From CALLJL01 sp964627255 (GTDB taxonomy: Bacteria; Acidobacteriota; Aminicenantia; Aminicenantales; CALLJL01), in the NCBI GenBank assembly GCA_964627255.1, contig CAZVIN010000125.1:1-24040 (forward strand): a stretch of 24,040 nt of DNA. Reading direction: 5' to 3'. The notes below the pieces were generated by a model, which had not been told where the DNA came from, searched no databases, and worked only from the letters and a program-made list of their open reading frames with translations. Positions 14,181 to 21,626 of the stretch are shown piece by piece. Position 1 is the first letter of the stretch. Each line of letters starts with the position of its first letter. The position numbers and the translations under genes were made by a program.

Positions 14181-15277
14181 TGGAATATAATATTCACAAG
14201 AAATATATCATGACAGCTTTCCTGCTTGTTTTTCTCGCCAAGGAATATGGCTGGGCGCAAGTGGCAAAGAGGCTTGTGCCGGAAACAACAGTGAAAAAAG
14301 AGCTGTTGAAAGGGCATAAAATAGCCCGAGGCTGGGAGAAACTTTCGATTATTCGCATCATTCCACCCGAGGATGAAACCCGATATTCATGGGGCAATCC
14401 TTCGGACCTGGCGGTTTCGGAAAGCGGTGAATTATATGTCGTTGATAACTACGCCAGTACAATAACGGTTCTGGACGAGAACGGAAATTTCCTTCGAACA
14501 ATTGGGCGACCAGGACAGGGGCCGGGCGAGTTCGAACATCCGTTGCGGATTGAACTAGCCGAAAGAGATGCCTTATACGTAATGCAGGGGGGGCGGATTA
14601 CAAAAATCGATACCCGCGGCGCTTTCCTCGACCTTTTTCATCTCTTTTTACCCATAGACGATTTTACGGTCATCAGCGGGCGGTTGTATGCGAACATAAT
14701 TCTTAGACCAGGAGCGCCAGAAAATGCGATTATCGGTGTCCTTGACAGCCGGGGGAAACAAGTTTTTTCTTTCGGGGAGCCTCTGCCCGTGCCAGGTCTG
14801 AACCTGAAGGATCAGGCTGCGGTTTTGGCCTCGGACGGCACTTTGCTGTACGTGGCTTTCAGGCATCATCCCCTGATACAAGTTTATGATGAACGTGGAG
14901 CGATCGTTAAAGAAATCAAGATTAATTTGAAGATTCTGGAGAAAATCGAAAGATTGGTTCGTGACCCAGCTTTTACGGGGCTAAAATATAACCCAAGAGC
15001 TGCCCCGCGTCTCCCCCGGGTAATCGCGGCCGTCTCTGTGCACGATGATAAAATATATGTCCTCCTGCATCTTCCGCGGATAGAAATCCTTTGCCTGGAT
15101 AAGAACGGAAAGTTGATTCATCATTATTATTGCAATGAGGTTGACGATATCATGAATTATGGCTACGGACTTGGGGTCAGAAGGATCGGTGAGGCAAATA
15201 GATTCTATCTGGCCGATTCACCCCGAGGGAAAATCTTTATTCTTGAAACAAAAAATATGAAGGAGCTGAGGCGATGA
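14180..15277 (+). CDS. Exported NHL/six-bladed beta-propeller protein
   Basis: An ATG at 14174 is possible, but AGGAGG immediately precedes it; the ATG at 14180 has the correct 6-nt spacing and is chosen (365 residues). An N-terminal signal sequence follows (MTAFLLVFLAKEYGWAQ). The body has propeller repeats of the 6-bladed/NHL kind: SDLAVSESGELYVVDN, TITVLDENGNFLRTIGRPGQ with GPGEF, YVMQGGRITKIDTRG, and similar blades to the C terminus (RFYLADSPRGKIFIL). Such proteins are abundant in Acidobacteriota-type genomes and are thought to mediate binding; no catalytic function can be assigned. A hairpin overlaps its stop codon. Confidence 0.85.
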   Translation: MEYNIHKKYIMTAFLLVFLAKEYGWAQVAKRLVPETTVKKELLKGHKIARGWEKLSIIRIIPPEDETRYSWGNPSDLAVSESGELYVVDNYASTITVLDENGNFLRTIGRPGQGPGEFEHPLRIELAERDALYVMQGGRITKIDTRGAFLDLFHLFLPIDDFTVISGRLYANIILRPGAPENAIIGVLDSRGKQVFSFGEPLPVPGLNLKDQAAVLASDGTLLYVAFRHHPLIQVYDERGAIVKEIKINLKILEKIERLVRDPAFTGLKYNPRAAPRLPRVIAAVSVHDDKIYVLLHLPRIEILCLDKNGKLIHHYYCNEVDDIMNYGYGLGVRRIGEANRFYLADSPRGKIFILETKNMKELRR

Positions 15278-15296
15278 GGAAAGAGCGTCTCATCGC
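15271..15296 (+). terminator. Hairpin overlapping the propeller-gene stop codon
   Basis: GCGATGAG (15271-15278) and CTCATCGC (15289-15296) form a perfect 8-bp stem with a 10-nt loop, containing the TGA stop. No U run follows (ATGTTTAC), so it is not a canonical intrinsic terminator; it may protect the 3' end. Confidence 0.4.
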
Positions 15297-15455
15297 ATGT
15301 TTACAATATTGATAATATTAGTGACGCCATACTCATTGACCATATTTTAATTAATCATGTAACATCACCATTTATCTTCGGCCGTTATTCGCATTAAGAT
15401 TTTTATTAAAAAGCCAATAAGGTTCACCAAGATTTGAACTAAGATAGCCAGCGTC

Positions 15456-15484
15456 TTGCCTGAGGATGAGGATTGCGCTATAAA
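15456..15484 (+). promoter_or_regulatory. tRNA-Arg promoter
   Basis: A -35 candidate TTGCCT (15456-15461) and -10 TATAAA (15479-15484) are 17 bp apart and are followed by a G+C-rich discriminator (TAAGGGCGG). The -10 and downstream bases are repeated before the truncated tRNA at 7484. The leader to the tRNA is about 35 nt. Confidence 0.55.
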
Positions 15485-15561
15485 TAAGGGCGGAATAGGT
15501 GAGTAAATAGGCCTTTGTGAGGGCGCGCCTGTAGCTCAGTGGACAGAGCGACGGACTCCGG
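15471..15561 (+). repeat. Duplicated tRNA 5' flank plus tRNA 5' half, copy 2
   Basis: This is the partner of 7431-7520 and includes the promoter -10, the leader and the 5' half of the intact tRNA-Arg. The two copies differ by one indel in the leader (GGGAGGGTAAG versus GGAATAGGTGAG) and by acceptor and anticodon bases. Confidence 0.75.
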
Positions 15562-15597
15562 ATCCGTAGGTCGCAGGTTCGACTCCTGTCAGGCGCG
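15525..15597 (+). tRNA. tRNA-Arg, anticodon CCG
   Basis: A full cloverleaf can be drawn: acceptor GCGCCTG with CAGGCGC; D stem GCTC/GAGC with loop AGTGGACA; anticodon stem ACGGA/TCCGT with loop CTCCGGA, giving CCG (15558-15560 by stem count) that reads CGG; variable loop AGGTC; T stem GCAGG/CCTGT with loop TTCGACT; discriminator G. The length is 73 nt with no encoded CCA. A stable-RNA-type promoter lies upstream. Confidence 0.93.
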
Positions 15598-15717
15598 CTA
15601 TTTTGTTGGTCTCATTTTCTGGCGGATAATCTCGAGAAATTCTCTGGCAGGGAAAATAACCCAGAGGATGAAAATCGCTAGCCCTATCAGCCAGATTAAC
15701 CAGCTAAGGAAGTCCAT
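15598..15717 (-). CDS. 39-residue single-pass membrane peptide
   Basis: The minus-strand ORF starts at ATG with AAGGTGG 6 nt upstream. The product is MDFLSWLIWLIGLAIFILWV followed by IFPAREFLEIIRQKMRPTK: one membrane helix (residues ~3-22) and a basic amphipathic tail. It is downstream of the sodium/solute symporter on the same strand, but 327 bp away across a microsatellite. Its stop codon abuts the tRNA-Arg 3' end on the other strand. Small subunits accompany some sodium symporters, so an accessory role is possible but unproven. Confidence 0.5.
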   Translation of the reverse strand: MDFLSWLIWLIGLAIFILWVIFPAREFLEIIRQKMRPTK

Positions 15718-16044
<327 letters not shown>

Positions 16045-17703
16045 TTAATCGTAGGCGAGGCGGGCCAGGCCGCTAACAAAATAAATTAGCATTGAGCCCA
16101 ACGCCAGATAAGCGGCAACCTTCGTCCAGCCTAAGCCGCCGAGAAAAATAGCGATTAGAAAAATTGCTAAGGAAAGGAAAAAGATAGAAAGGGCTAATTT
16201 CCCTTTTTTCGACCGAGGCAGAATATAAAAAGGAAGACCAGAAGATAGCTCCTCGACCGTTGGTTCGAAGGCCGCCCTAATCTTTAAAGATTGGGTATTC
16301 TTCCTAGATAGAAGGCTGATAAGAGGGGTAATAGCTAAGGCCGTCCCGGCGCTGAGAAAAGTGGCGATGGTCGTCCGGTTAGGATGATGAGCAAATAGAC
16401 AAAAAACGCTCAGCCCCCCCATGAAAGCGCCGCTAAGATAACCAGCAAAGGCCGCCCCTGTTGTTGTCCGGCGCCAGAAAAGCCCATAAATAATAGCCAC
16501 AATAAAAAGAGGCATATCCATGATGCCGATGACCAGAAGATAGGCATTAACTGCGCCGAGCTGGCGAGCATACAGCGAGAAAATAATCATCAGCAGGCCG
16601 ATGAGCAGAGTTATGGCTCGAGCTATTAGAAGAGTAGTCTTCGCTGAAGGCGGCGTTTTTTTCAACCGGGCGTAGATATCACTCGTAAAAAGAGTGGCCG
16701 TGGAATTGATATTGGAGCTGATAGTCGACATCTGGGCCGAAAGTAGGCCGCAGAGAATCAGGCCAAAAATTCCTGTGGGGACGAACCTGGTCAGCATCTG
16801 AGGAATAACTGAATCAGCGACTTGAATATTAGGGTCGACGGCTCTGGCCGCCAGCCCGGGTAGATACCAGAGCAGGGCAAAGGGAGTAGTTTGAATCCCG
16901 GAAAGCACCAGCCCTTTGGCCACGCTGCGCACGTCGCGACCAGAAAAGGCCCGCTGCAACATGCCCTGGTCAGTGCAAGACCATTGCAGCCCTAAAAGAA
17001 AAATAGCCAGGATAAAAGCCCAGTTAAGCTGGCCAGATTGAGGGACGAGCTCAAGATGCGAAGCCGGCAACTGGCTGGCTAAGCCCTTAAACCCGCCGGC
17101 CGCTCTCATAATTAACGGGAAAAAGACCAAAGCCCCAAGGAGCATCAGGCTAAATTGGAGAGTATCGGTCAGGGCCACAGACCACATGCCGCCAGCCGTC
17201 GTGTAGATGATAGTGATAACTGAAAAAATAAGCGCCCAAAGAAGATATGATTCCTCCCCAGATTTAGTTATAACTATGGCCGCCGTCGCTCCCGTATAAA
17301 GGACTATCCCCAGCCAAAAGGAGAGCCGGAGAATCCACAGGGAGGCAATGAGCAGCCGCATCGAGCGGCCATATCTTGTTTCCAGAAACTCAGGAATAGT
17401 CCGAATCTCGAGCCGCCGCAGAATGGGGAGGACAAAGAGCCCAGCCATGACCAACGCCATATTGCCAGTCCAGGTGTGCCAGACAATGGAAATTCCTTGC
17501 TCATAAGCTTTGCCTGCCTGGCCGATAAAACTGTAAAGGTTAACGTTCGTTGCTGTGAGCGCCGCAGCCAGAATAAAGGGAGGGAGCATCCGGCCAGCGA
17601 CAAAAAAATCATCGGGCTTTTCCACCCATTTAAAAAAGACTGAGCCGAAGAAGAAAAGGAGAGCCAGGAAAGCTACTAAGATAATAATATCAATCCCAGC
17701 CAT
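16045..17703 (-). CDS. Sodium/solute symporter (SSS/SLC5 family)
   Basis: The 552-residue product has about 14 hydrophobic helices. Family hallmarks include FFVAGRMLPPFILAAALTAT near the N terminus (the DFFLAGR-type motif), RRLEIRTIPEFLETRYG, TTAGGMWSVALTDTLQ, LQWSCTDQGMLQRAFSGRD and LLSAQMSTISSNINSTATLF, the last containing the Na2-site serine/threonine region. The LQW-x-x-x-DQ-x-x-x-QR motif suggests the SGLT-like sugar/inositol branch. Family function is Na+-coupled uptake across the inner membrane; the substrate cannot be read from sequence. The ATG at 17703 lacks a clear ribosome binding site (CACCGG is nearest). The gene has no same-strand neighbour except the small peptide at 15598-15717. 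Confidence 0.92.
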   Translation of the reverse strand: MAGIDIIILVAFLALLFFFGSVFFKWVEKPDDFFVAGRMLPPFILAAALTATNVNLYSFIGQAGKAYEQGISIVWHTWTGNMALVMAGLFVLPILRRLEIRTIPEFLETRYGRSMRLLIASLWILRLSFWLGIVLYTGATAAIVITKSGEESYLLWALIFSVITIIYTTAGGMWSVALTDTLQFSLMLLGALVFFPLIMRAAGGFKGLASQLPASHLELVPQSGQLNWAFILAIFLLGLQWSCTDQGMLQRAFSGRDVRSVAKGLVLSGIQTTPFALLWYLPGLAARAVDPNIQVADSVIPQMLTRFVPTGIFGLILCGLLSAQMSTISSNINSTATLFTSDIYARLKKTPPSAKTTLLIARAITLLIGLLMIIFSLYARQLGAVNAYLLVIGIMDMPLFIVAIIYGLFWRRTTTGAAFAGYLSGAFMGGLSVFCLFAHHPNRTTIATFLSAGTALAITPLISLLSRKNTQSLKIRAAFEPTVEELSSGLPFYILPRSKKGKLALSIFFLSLAIFLIAIFLGGLGWTKVAAYLALGSMLIYFVSGLARLAYD

Positions 17704-18041
17704 GGCTCAAACCGGTGAGGTTAAAGATTCCTCTTTTCAGCTCAAGATGTCAAGTGGGGGAACGGCCAATTTCATCTATCTTGTTTAGAATCCAACTGGT
17801 CACATCACGATGCCGAAATTCTCTTTTAGCCCTGCAGCCTTGCCGCGATAATTTGGCGAACATAATATCAGAGCTCGATTCGGAATAAAAATCGCAATAA
17901 AAAGCTATAACTGTTCCTAATTAGATTGGTTGTTCCCGATTAAGCAGTGTCTGTCTTATACGAATGTTAGTTTTGAGGTAGCTTGATTCGGTCAAATAGC
18001 TTCTATTAAAGTTTCTTTCATTCCTATAGGCGTGCATAAGC

Positions 18042-18060
18042 ATGTTATATAATATTACAT
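18042..18060. promoter_or_regulatory. Imperfect palindrome, possible operator
   Basis: ATGTTATATAATATTACAT is nearly self-complementary (its reverse complement is ATGTAATATTATATAACAT). It lies about 14 bp upstream of the -35 candidate of the XRE-ImmA gene and could bind that XRE protein. The low sequence complexity weakens this. Confidence 0.3.
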
Positions 18061-18073
18061 AGAAAATTAAATA

Positions 18074-18102
18074 TTGACATTGATTGTAATAAAATATAAA
18101 TT
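18074..18102 (+). promoter_or_regulatory. Promoter candidate for the XRE-ImmA/PIN pair
   Basis: A perfect TTGACA (18074-18079) precedes TATAAA (18095-18100, 15-bp spacer) or TAAATT (18097-18102, 17-bp spacer). The leader to the ATG at 18202 is about 95 nt. Confidence 0.5.
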
Positions 18103-18201
18103 TAAGGACGAGGCAAAACCAGCTGTATATAAGTAAAGAATCGAATTAAGCGCCCTGATAAGATTAGCCTTGTCTTGGCGTTATTTATAAGGGAGGCCAA
18201 A

Positions 18202-19434
18202 ATGACTATTACTCAGGAAGAGTTAGCCCGCAGGTTGCGCGAGGCGCGGGAAAAAGCCGGCTTTACGCAAGAGCAGGTGGCCAGAGCACTCGGTCTTGTC
18301 CGGCCGGTCATAGTCCAGATTGAAGCTGGAAAGCGCAAAGTGTCGAGTCTCGAGCTTGTTTCCCTGGCGCGCCTCTACGGTCGGTCTCTCCACAGCTTCT
18401 TTGAGGAAGTTTTGGAATCCGATGGAATTTCTTACATCTGGCGGGCCATCCCTGAAGCCCGCCAGCAACCAAAAATCCAGCGAGCTATCGGCCGAGGATT
18501 GGAAACTATTAATTCCATACTCCAGCTTGAGAGCAAGCTCGGACTTTCTCGTCTAAGATCGCTACCTTCGACTATCTACCTGAGGAAAGTTCAGACAAAG
18601 CTCGAGGCTATCCAGCATGGAAGGGAAATTGCTGGCCAGGAAAGAGGCCGCCTTAAATTAGGAATAGCCCCTATACATGATCCGGTTGCCATCCTTGACA
18701 GTCAGGGCATATTAATCCTTGGATTGGATTTACCGCCTGGAATTTCCGGATTTACCTTCTGTTCTGGCCAAGCCATCATTTGTGTTATAAATGTGGCTGA
18801 GCCTCTAGTTCGCCAGCGTTACTCTATTATCCATGAATACTGCCATGTGCTCTGTGATTTGAACGACCTACCTGGCATTGTTTCCAGAAGCGAGAGGGGA
18901 AAGGAGTTGAGAGAAATAAGGGCTGATGTCTTTGCGGCCAATTTTCTGATGCCTGAAGAAGCGGTTCAAATGTTTTTGGCATCTCGGGGCAAGAGTATAA
19001 CATCGAGGGCAAAAACTCATGTTTTGATTGAGGAGGAAATTGTCAGTTATGAAGCCAGGCGGACCGAGCCGGCTACCAGAATTAATTATATAGAAGCTGT
19101 TCAGATGGCCAATCATTTTGGCGTCAGCGTTGAGTCTGTTATCTGGCGGCTCAACGACCTTAAATTAATTAGCGAGAAAGAGAAAAATGATTTATTGGAA
19201 AAAGATAAAAGCGAATGGGGTAAAATCCTTAAAAAATATTTGAGCAAGCAACATCCGCTTTCTATGGGCAAAAATAAAATTATCTATCAGAATGCCCGCA
19301 TGCATCTTTTGCGTCTGGCCATAGAAGCTGCCAGGAAGGCACTGATAAGCCGAAGGAAATTGATTGAATTATTAAAATTGTCCGGCCTGGCAGAAAAAGA
19401 TATTTTTATGTTTCCAGAAGCCCGCAGGACCTGA
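18202..19434 (+). CDS. XRE-family regulator with ImmA/IrrE-type metallopeptidase domain (probable antitoxin)
   Basis: The open frame begins at a TTG (18175), but GGGAGG lies 6 nt before the ATG at 18202, which is chosen (410 residues). An XRE helix-turn-helix occupies residues ~6-62 (LARRLREAREKAGFTQEQVA; RPVIVQIEAGKRKVSSLELV). The central ImmA/IrrE (DUF955, COG2856) domain contains the zinc motif HEYCH (211-215) with glutamate-containing EIRADVFAANFLMP (~238-251). Family knowledge: such proteins cleave or sense repressors, and Xre-COG2856 proteins are frequent antitoxin-like partners in toxin-antitoxin loci. The PIN-like gene starts 19 bp downstream, supporting that role. The long C terminus (residues ~290-410) is helical and charged and may neutralise the toxin (inference). 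Confidence 0.9.
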   Translation: MTITQEELARRLREAREKAGFTQEQVARALGLVRPVIVQIEAGKRKVSSLELVSLARLYGRSLHSFFEEVLESDGISYIWRAIPEARQQPKIQRAIGRGLETINSILQLESKLGLSRLRSLPSTIYLRKVQTKLEAIQHGREIAGQERGRLKLGIAPIHDPVAILDSQGILILGLDLPPGISGFTFCSGQAIICVINVAEPLVRQRYSIIHEYCHVLCDLNDLPGIVSRSERGKELREIRADVFAANFLMPEEAVQMFLASRGKSITSRAKTHVLIEEEIVSYEARRTEPATRINYIEAVQMANHFGVSVESVIWRLNDLKLISEKEKNDLLEKDKSEWGKILKKYLSKQHPLSMGKNKIIYQNARMHLLRLAIEAARKALISRRKLIELLKLSGLAEKDIFMFPEARRT

Positions 19435-19453
19435 AATTTAGCCGGGATTCAGA

Positions 19454-19993
19454 GTGAACGAAAGGGGGAAAATTTTAGTAGCAGATTCAAATGCGATTAT
19501 TGATTTAATTAAGTTAGACGTTCTCGGTTTTATATGTAAATTGCCAGGCTATAGATTTTTTATAGTTAAAGAAGTTTACCATGAAATAACTCGGCCAGAA
19601 CAGAAAAGAATATTGGATGTTGCCATAAATAACCGGCTTGTATCTTTAGTGTCTCTGACTGAAATAGAAGAATTGCAATTGTTTTCCGGTCTTTCTTTAA
19701 GCTTAGATGCGGGAGAAGCTGCTTCTCTTGCTTATGCTTATTATCATGAGGCCTATTTTTTATCAGATGAAAACAACAGCGCTTTTAGGCGTGAGGTAAA
19801 GAGGACTATTTCTGAAAAAAGGCTAAAAAGAACTTTATGCTTATTAGTTGAAGGAATTTCTGAAAGTCTATTTTCTTTATCAAACCTGAAAAAAAGAATA
19901 GAAGAATTAGAGACTAAGGCCGTTACACCAAGAGATTTGAATGACATAAAGCATTTTAAACATATTCTAAAAAAGCTTGAAAAAATGGTCTGA
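19454..19993 (+). CDS. PIN-like nuclease (probable toxin)
   Basis: The 179-residue product starts at GTG (no alternative ATG in the N-terminal strand; ribosome binding site weak). PIN-fold acidic residues are visible: Asp11 in LVADSNAIIDL, Glu44 in VYHEITRP, Asp85 and Glu88 in LDAGEAASLAYA, and Asp105 in FLSDENNSAFR. The LDxGEAxxLxxA motif is typical of the COG2405-like/DUF3368-like PIN group. These enzymes are Mg2+-dependent ribonucleases and usually toxins. The last ~60 residues (LKKRIEELETKAVTPRDLND) form a helical extension not found in minimal PIN toxins. Weak initiation behind a strong antitoxin start is common in such operons. It follows the XRE-ImmA gene by 19 bp. Confidence 0.82.
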   Translation: MNERGKILVADSNAIIDLIKLDVLGFICKLPGYRFFIVKEVYHEITRPEQKRILDVAINNRLVSLVSLTEIEELQLFSGLSLSLDAGEAASLAYAYYHEAYFLSDENNSAFRREVKRTISEKRLKRTLCLLVEGISESLFSLSNLKKRIEELETKAVTPRDLNDIKHFKHILKKLEKMV

Positions 19994-20631
19994 GTATTTT
20001 TCTACTTAGATAGCAAATATTAAAAAATAATCGTAACTATGTAGCTGGTGTGGATATAAACATTTGCAACTTGACCCGAGGAGATTAGCCCTCTTAGACG
20101 CTCTTTTTAAGACATTTATCCCAAAAAGTGGAGGTAGTTGTCCACCTTGGCTAAATGGCGGAAGAAGACTTTTTTGCAAGGATTGCTAACAGTGCATATT
20201 CCGAGAGAATCAGGCCGATTATTCCGACAGAAGCCGGTCACTAAGATAGAATGGACATACCAAGCGTTGCTACACTTCGACAGACGGCTGCTTTCGTTCG
20301 GATTCGGTGGCCGGAATCACTGGAATACGCAAGCTATGGCTTGGTTTTTGCGAGTGATGCTGGGAAGGGGTAGTTTTTCCATAAAATAGCCAGTACCATT
20401 ATCCCTTTTACATCAAGTTTATGTATTGATAGCCTGATACACAAATTAATTAGGATAGAATCTGCGACACTTATAATAAATTTCAAGTTTTCTCCAAGCA
20501 GTAGAAAGCAGATTTTCTATTAAGAGATTCGGTGGCCATGTCCTAAGTGTGGATAGCTTCTTTTGGCATATGACATGCGCCGGAGCGGGCCCAGCGTCAT
20601 TTGCAGCTGAAATATCCGCTGCTCGTACTAA
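19994..20631. other. Intergenic region with IS21-ended element
   Basis: About 640 bp. The IS21-ended copy B (20193-20331) is the only recognisable feature. A short dyad GTGGA-ggtagttg-TCCAC (near 20131-20148) precedes it. The remainder is A+T-rich without an ORF that looks real. Confidence 0.5.
20193..20331 (+). mobile_element. Short IS21-ended non-autonomous element, copy B
   Basis: At the left end, two tandem subrepeats (ATTCCGAGAGAATCAGGCCG and ATTCCGACAGAAGCCGGTCA) are visible. The right end (GGTGGCCGGAATCACTGG, AATACGCA) is their inverted form: read in reverse complement it begins TGCGTATTCCAGTGATTCCG followed by GCC, and a second unit AATCCGAACGAAAGCAGCCG follows. The order and length match copy A (6589-6726); copy C (7808-7925) is inverted and shorter. 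It lies 200 bp beyond the PIN-like gene. No transposase gene is present. Confidence 0.7.
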
Positions 20632-20709
20632 TTAGCGAGCCCCCCCGCCACCAGAAGAAGAACCTGAGCTGGTTGAGGGGGGCGACGGCGCTAGAAGAGG
20701 TGTCTCCAT
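20632..20709 (-). CDS. 25-codon Ser/Gly-tailed ORF
   Basis: It starts 22 bp after the stop of the membrane protein at 20732 on the same strand, behind GGGAAAAAT, and encodes METPLLAPSPPSTSSGSSSG then GGGAR. The low-complexity Ser/Gly tail is unusual. It may be a small co-transcribed peptide or chance reading of a G+C-rich stretch. No family recognised. Confidence 0.2.
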   Translation of the reverse strand: METPLLAPSPPSTSSGSSSGGGGAR

Positions 20710-20731
20710 ATTTTTCCCGTATTTTCTTATC

Positions 20732-21493
20732 TTATCTGGCCAGTTTTTTGCGGCCCAGAATCACCAGGTTTTTTATAAGCTCTACTGCGGTCATTATGGC
20801 GATAAAAAGCAGCAACGCAGTCAGACCCACCTTGATTTTCGGCAGCAGCTCGGCCGGCACGTTAATGGCAAACAGGTTGTCAAACGGCTGACGCAGCAGC
20901 AACCCGATCAGAACCAGAGATACGCACTTGGAAACAACATCAACCCAGCGGGAGCTAGTTAATAGCTTTATGAATAGACCGAAGGTGGCGGCGGCGAACA
21001 TGGCGATGATGATAAGAGAAATCCGGCGGCCTGGCTCGGGCATGAAGATGGGTCTTGGCTCTTTGAAATTCAGGCTGAAAAGAAAAATGGTCTGGAACTT
21101 AGCATAGAGCCACAGAGCAAAACCGGTCAGAGCCAGCATAACCGTCATTCCAATCAGAATGCCAATCCGCCTGAGCAGGGCCGTTCCTTCCGGGGGCTTT
21201 ATTTCCTCAAGGTCAACCGTGAACCTGGGCCAGGGAAGTCTGATGTCCTTTCCGCTCTGAGTGATGAGGTAAAGCACCAGGGCCACGATTCCCAGGTCGG
21301 TCAGGAAAGCTGTCGGCAGGTACAGGATGGCCTCGGCCACACCCAGTCTTGGAAAATATAAGAAGGGGAAGACCACGAAGCTTTCTTTGAAGATGACCGC
21401 GGCGATGGTGAAAAGAAAATGGATTGAGAACAGAAGTCCTGTATACCGAAATAGGAACCGTTTCTGTTGCTTGACACCAACAAAACCTATGTT
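20732..21493 (-). CDS. Polytopic membrane protein of unknown function, 5' end unclear
   Basis: The first canonical in-frame start is GTG at 21376, giving 214 residues with about five membrane helices. However, the frame is open back to 21493 and the extra 39 codons are clearly protein-like (KQQKRFLFRYTGLLFSIHFL, FTIAAVIFKESF), supplying a first membrane helix. No ATG, GTG or TTG occurs in that stretch; an ATG at 21500 lies one frame off, separated by a run AAAA. A one-base frameshift, real or from sequencing, or a rare start codon would explain this. Visible features: cytoplasmic loop GKDIRLPWPRFTVDLEEIKP, helices LIGMTVMLALTGFALWLYA, ISLIIIAMFAAATFGLFI, CVSLVLIGLLL, KVGLTALLLFIAIMTAV. No transporter or enzyme signature was recognised. 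Confidence 0.7.
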   Translation of the reverse strand, partial: NIGFVGVKQQKRFLFRYTGLLFSIHFLFTIAAVIFKESFVVFPFLYFPRLGVAEAILYLPTAFLTDLGIVALVLYLITQSGKDIRLPWPRFTVDLEEIKPPEGTALLRRIGILIGMTVMLALTGFALWLYAKFQTIFLFSLNFKEPRPIFMPEPGRRISLIIIAMFAAATFGLFIKLLTSSRWVDVVSKCVSLVLIGLLLRQPFDNLFAINVPAELLPKIKVGLTALLLFIAIMTAVELIKNLVILGRKKLAR

Positions 21494-21626
21494 TTACCAT
21501 TCCTATCGCTTGGATAAAGAGAGGGCCTTATTCAAAAAGCTATCTGTCCGGGCAAGAAAATCGCGCTTCTAACCGGCATGATAACCGCTCATAATTTTGG
21601 TAATTGCCCCGGCAAAGGAGAACAAA

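Larger units (their letters stand above)
17704..18201. other. Divergent intergenic region between symporter and XRE-ImmA genes
   Basis: About 500 bp, A+T-rich on the right. It contains the promoter candidate at 18074-18102 and an imperfect palindrome at 18042-18060. The left half probably carries the symporter promoter on the minus strand, but I find no clear -35/-10 pair. No gene was found. Confidence 0.5.

Noticed and set aside
21213..21500. 95-codon minus-strand ORF starting at the ATG at 21500
   Set aside because: Beyond its first codons it is an out-of-frame shadow of the membrane protein, although its ATG may be the original start before a frameshift.
21597..21626. TTG start for the CARDB-like protein
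   Set aside because: The ribosome binding site AAAGGAG and the signal peptide both favour the ATG at 21627.
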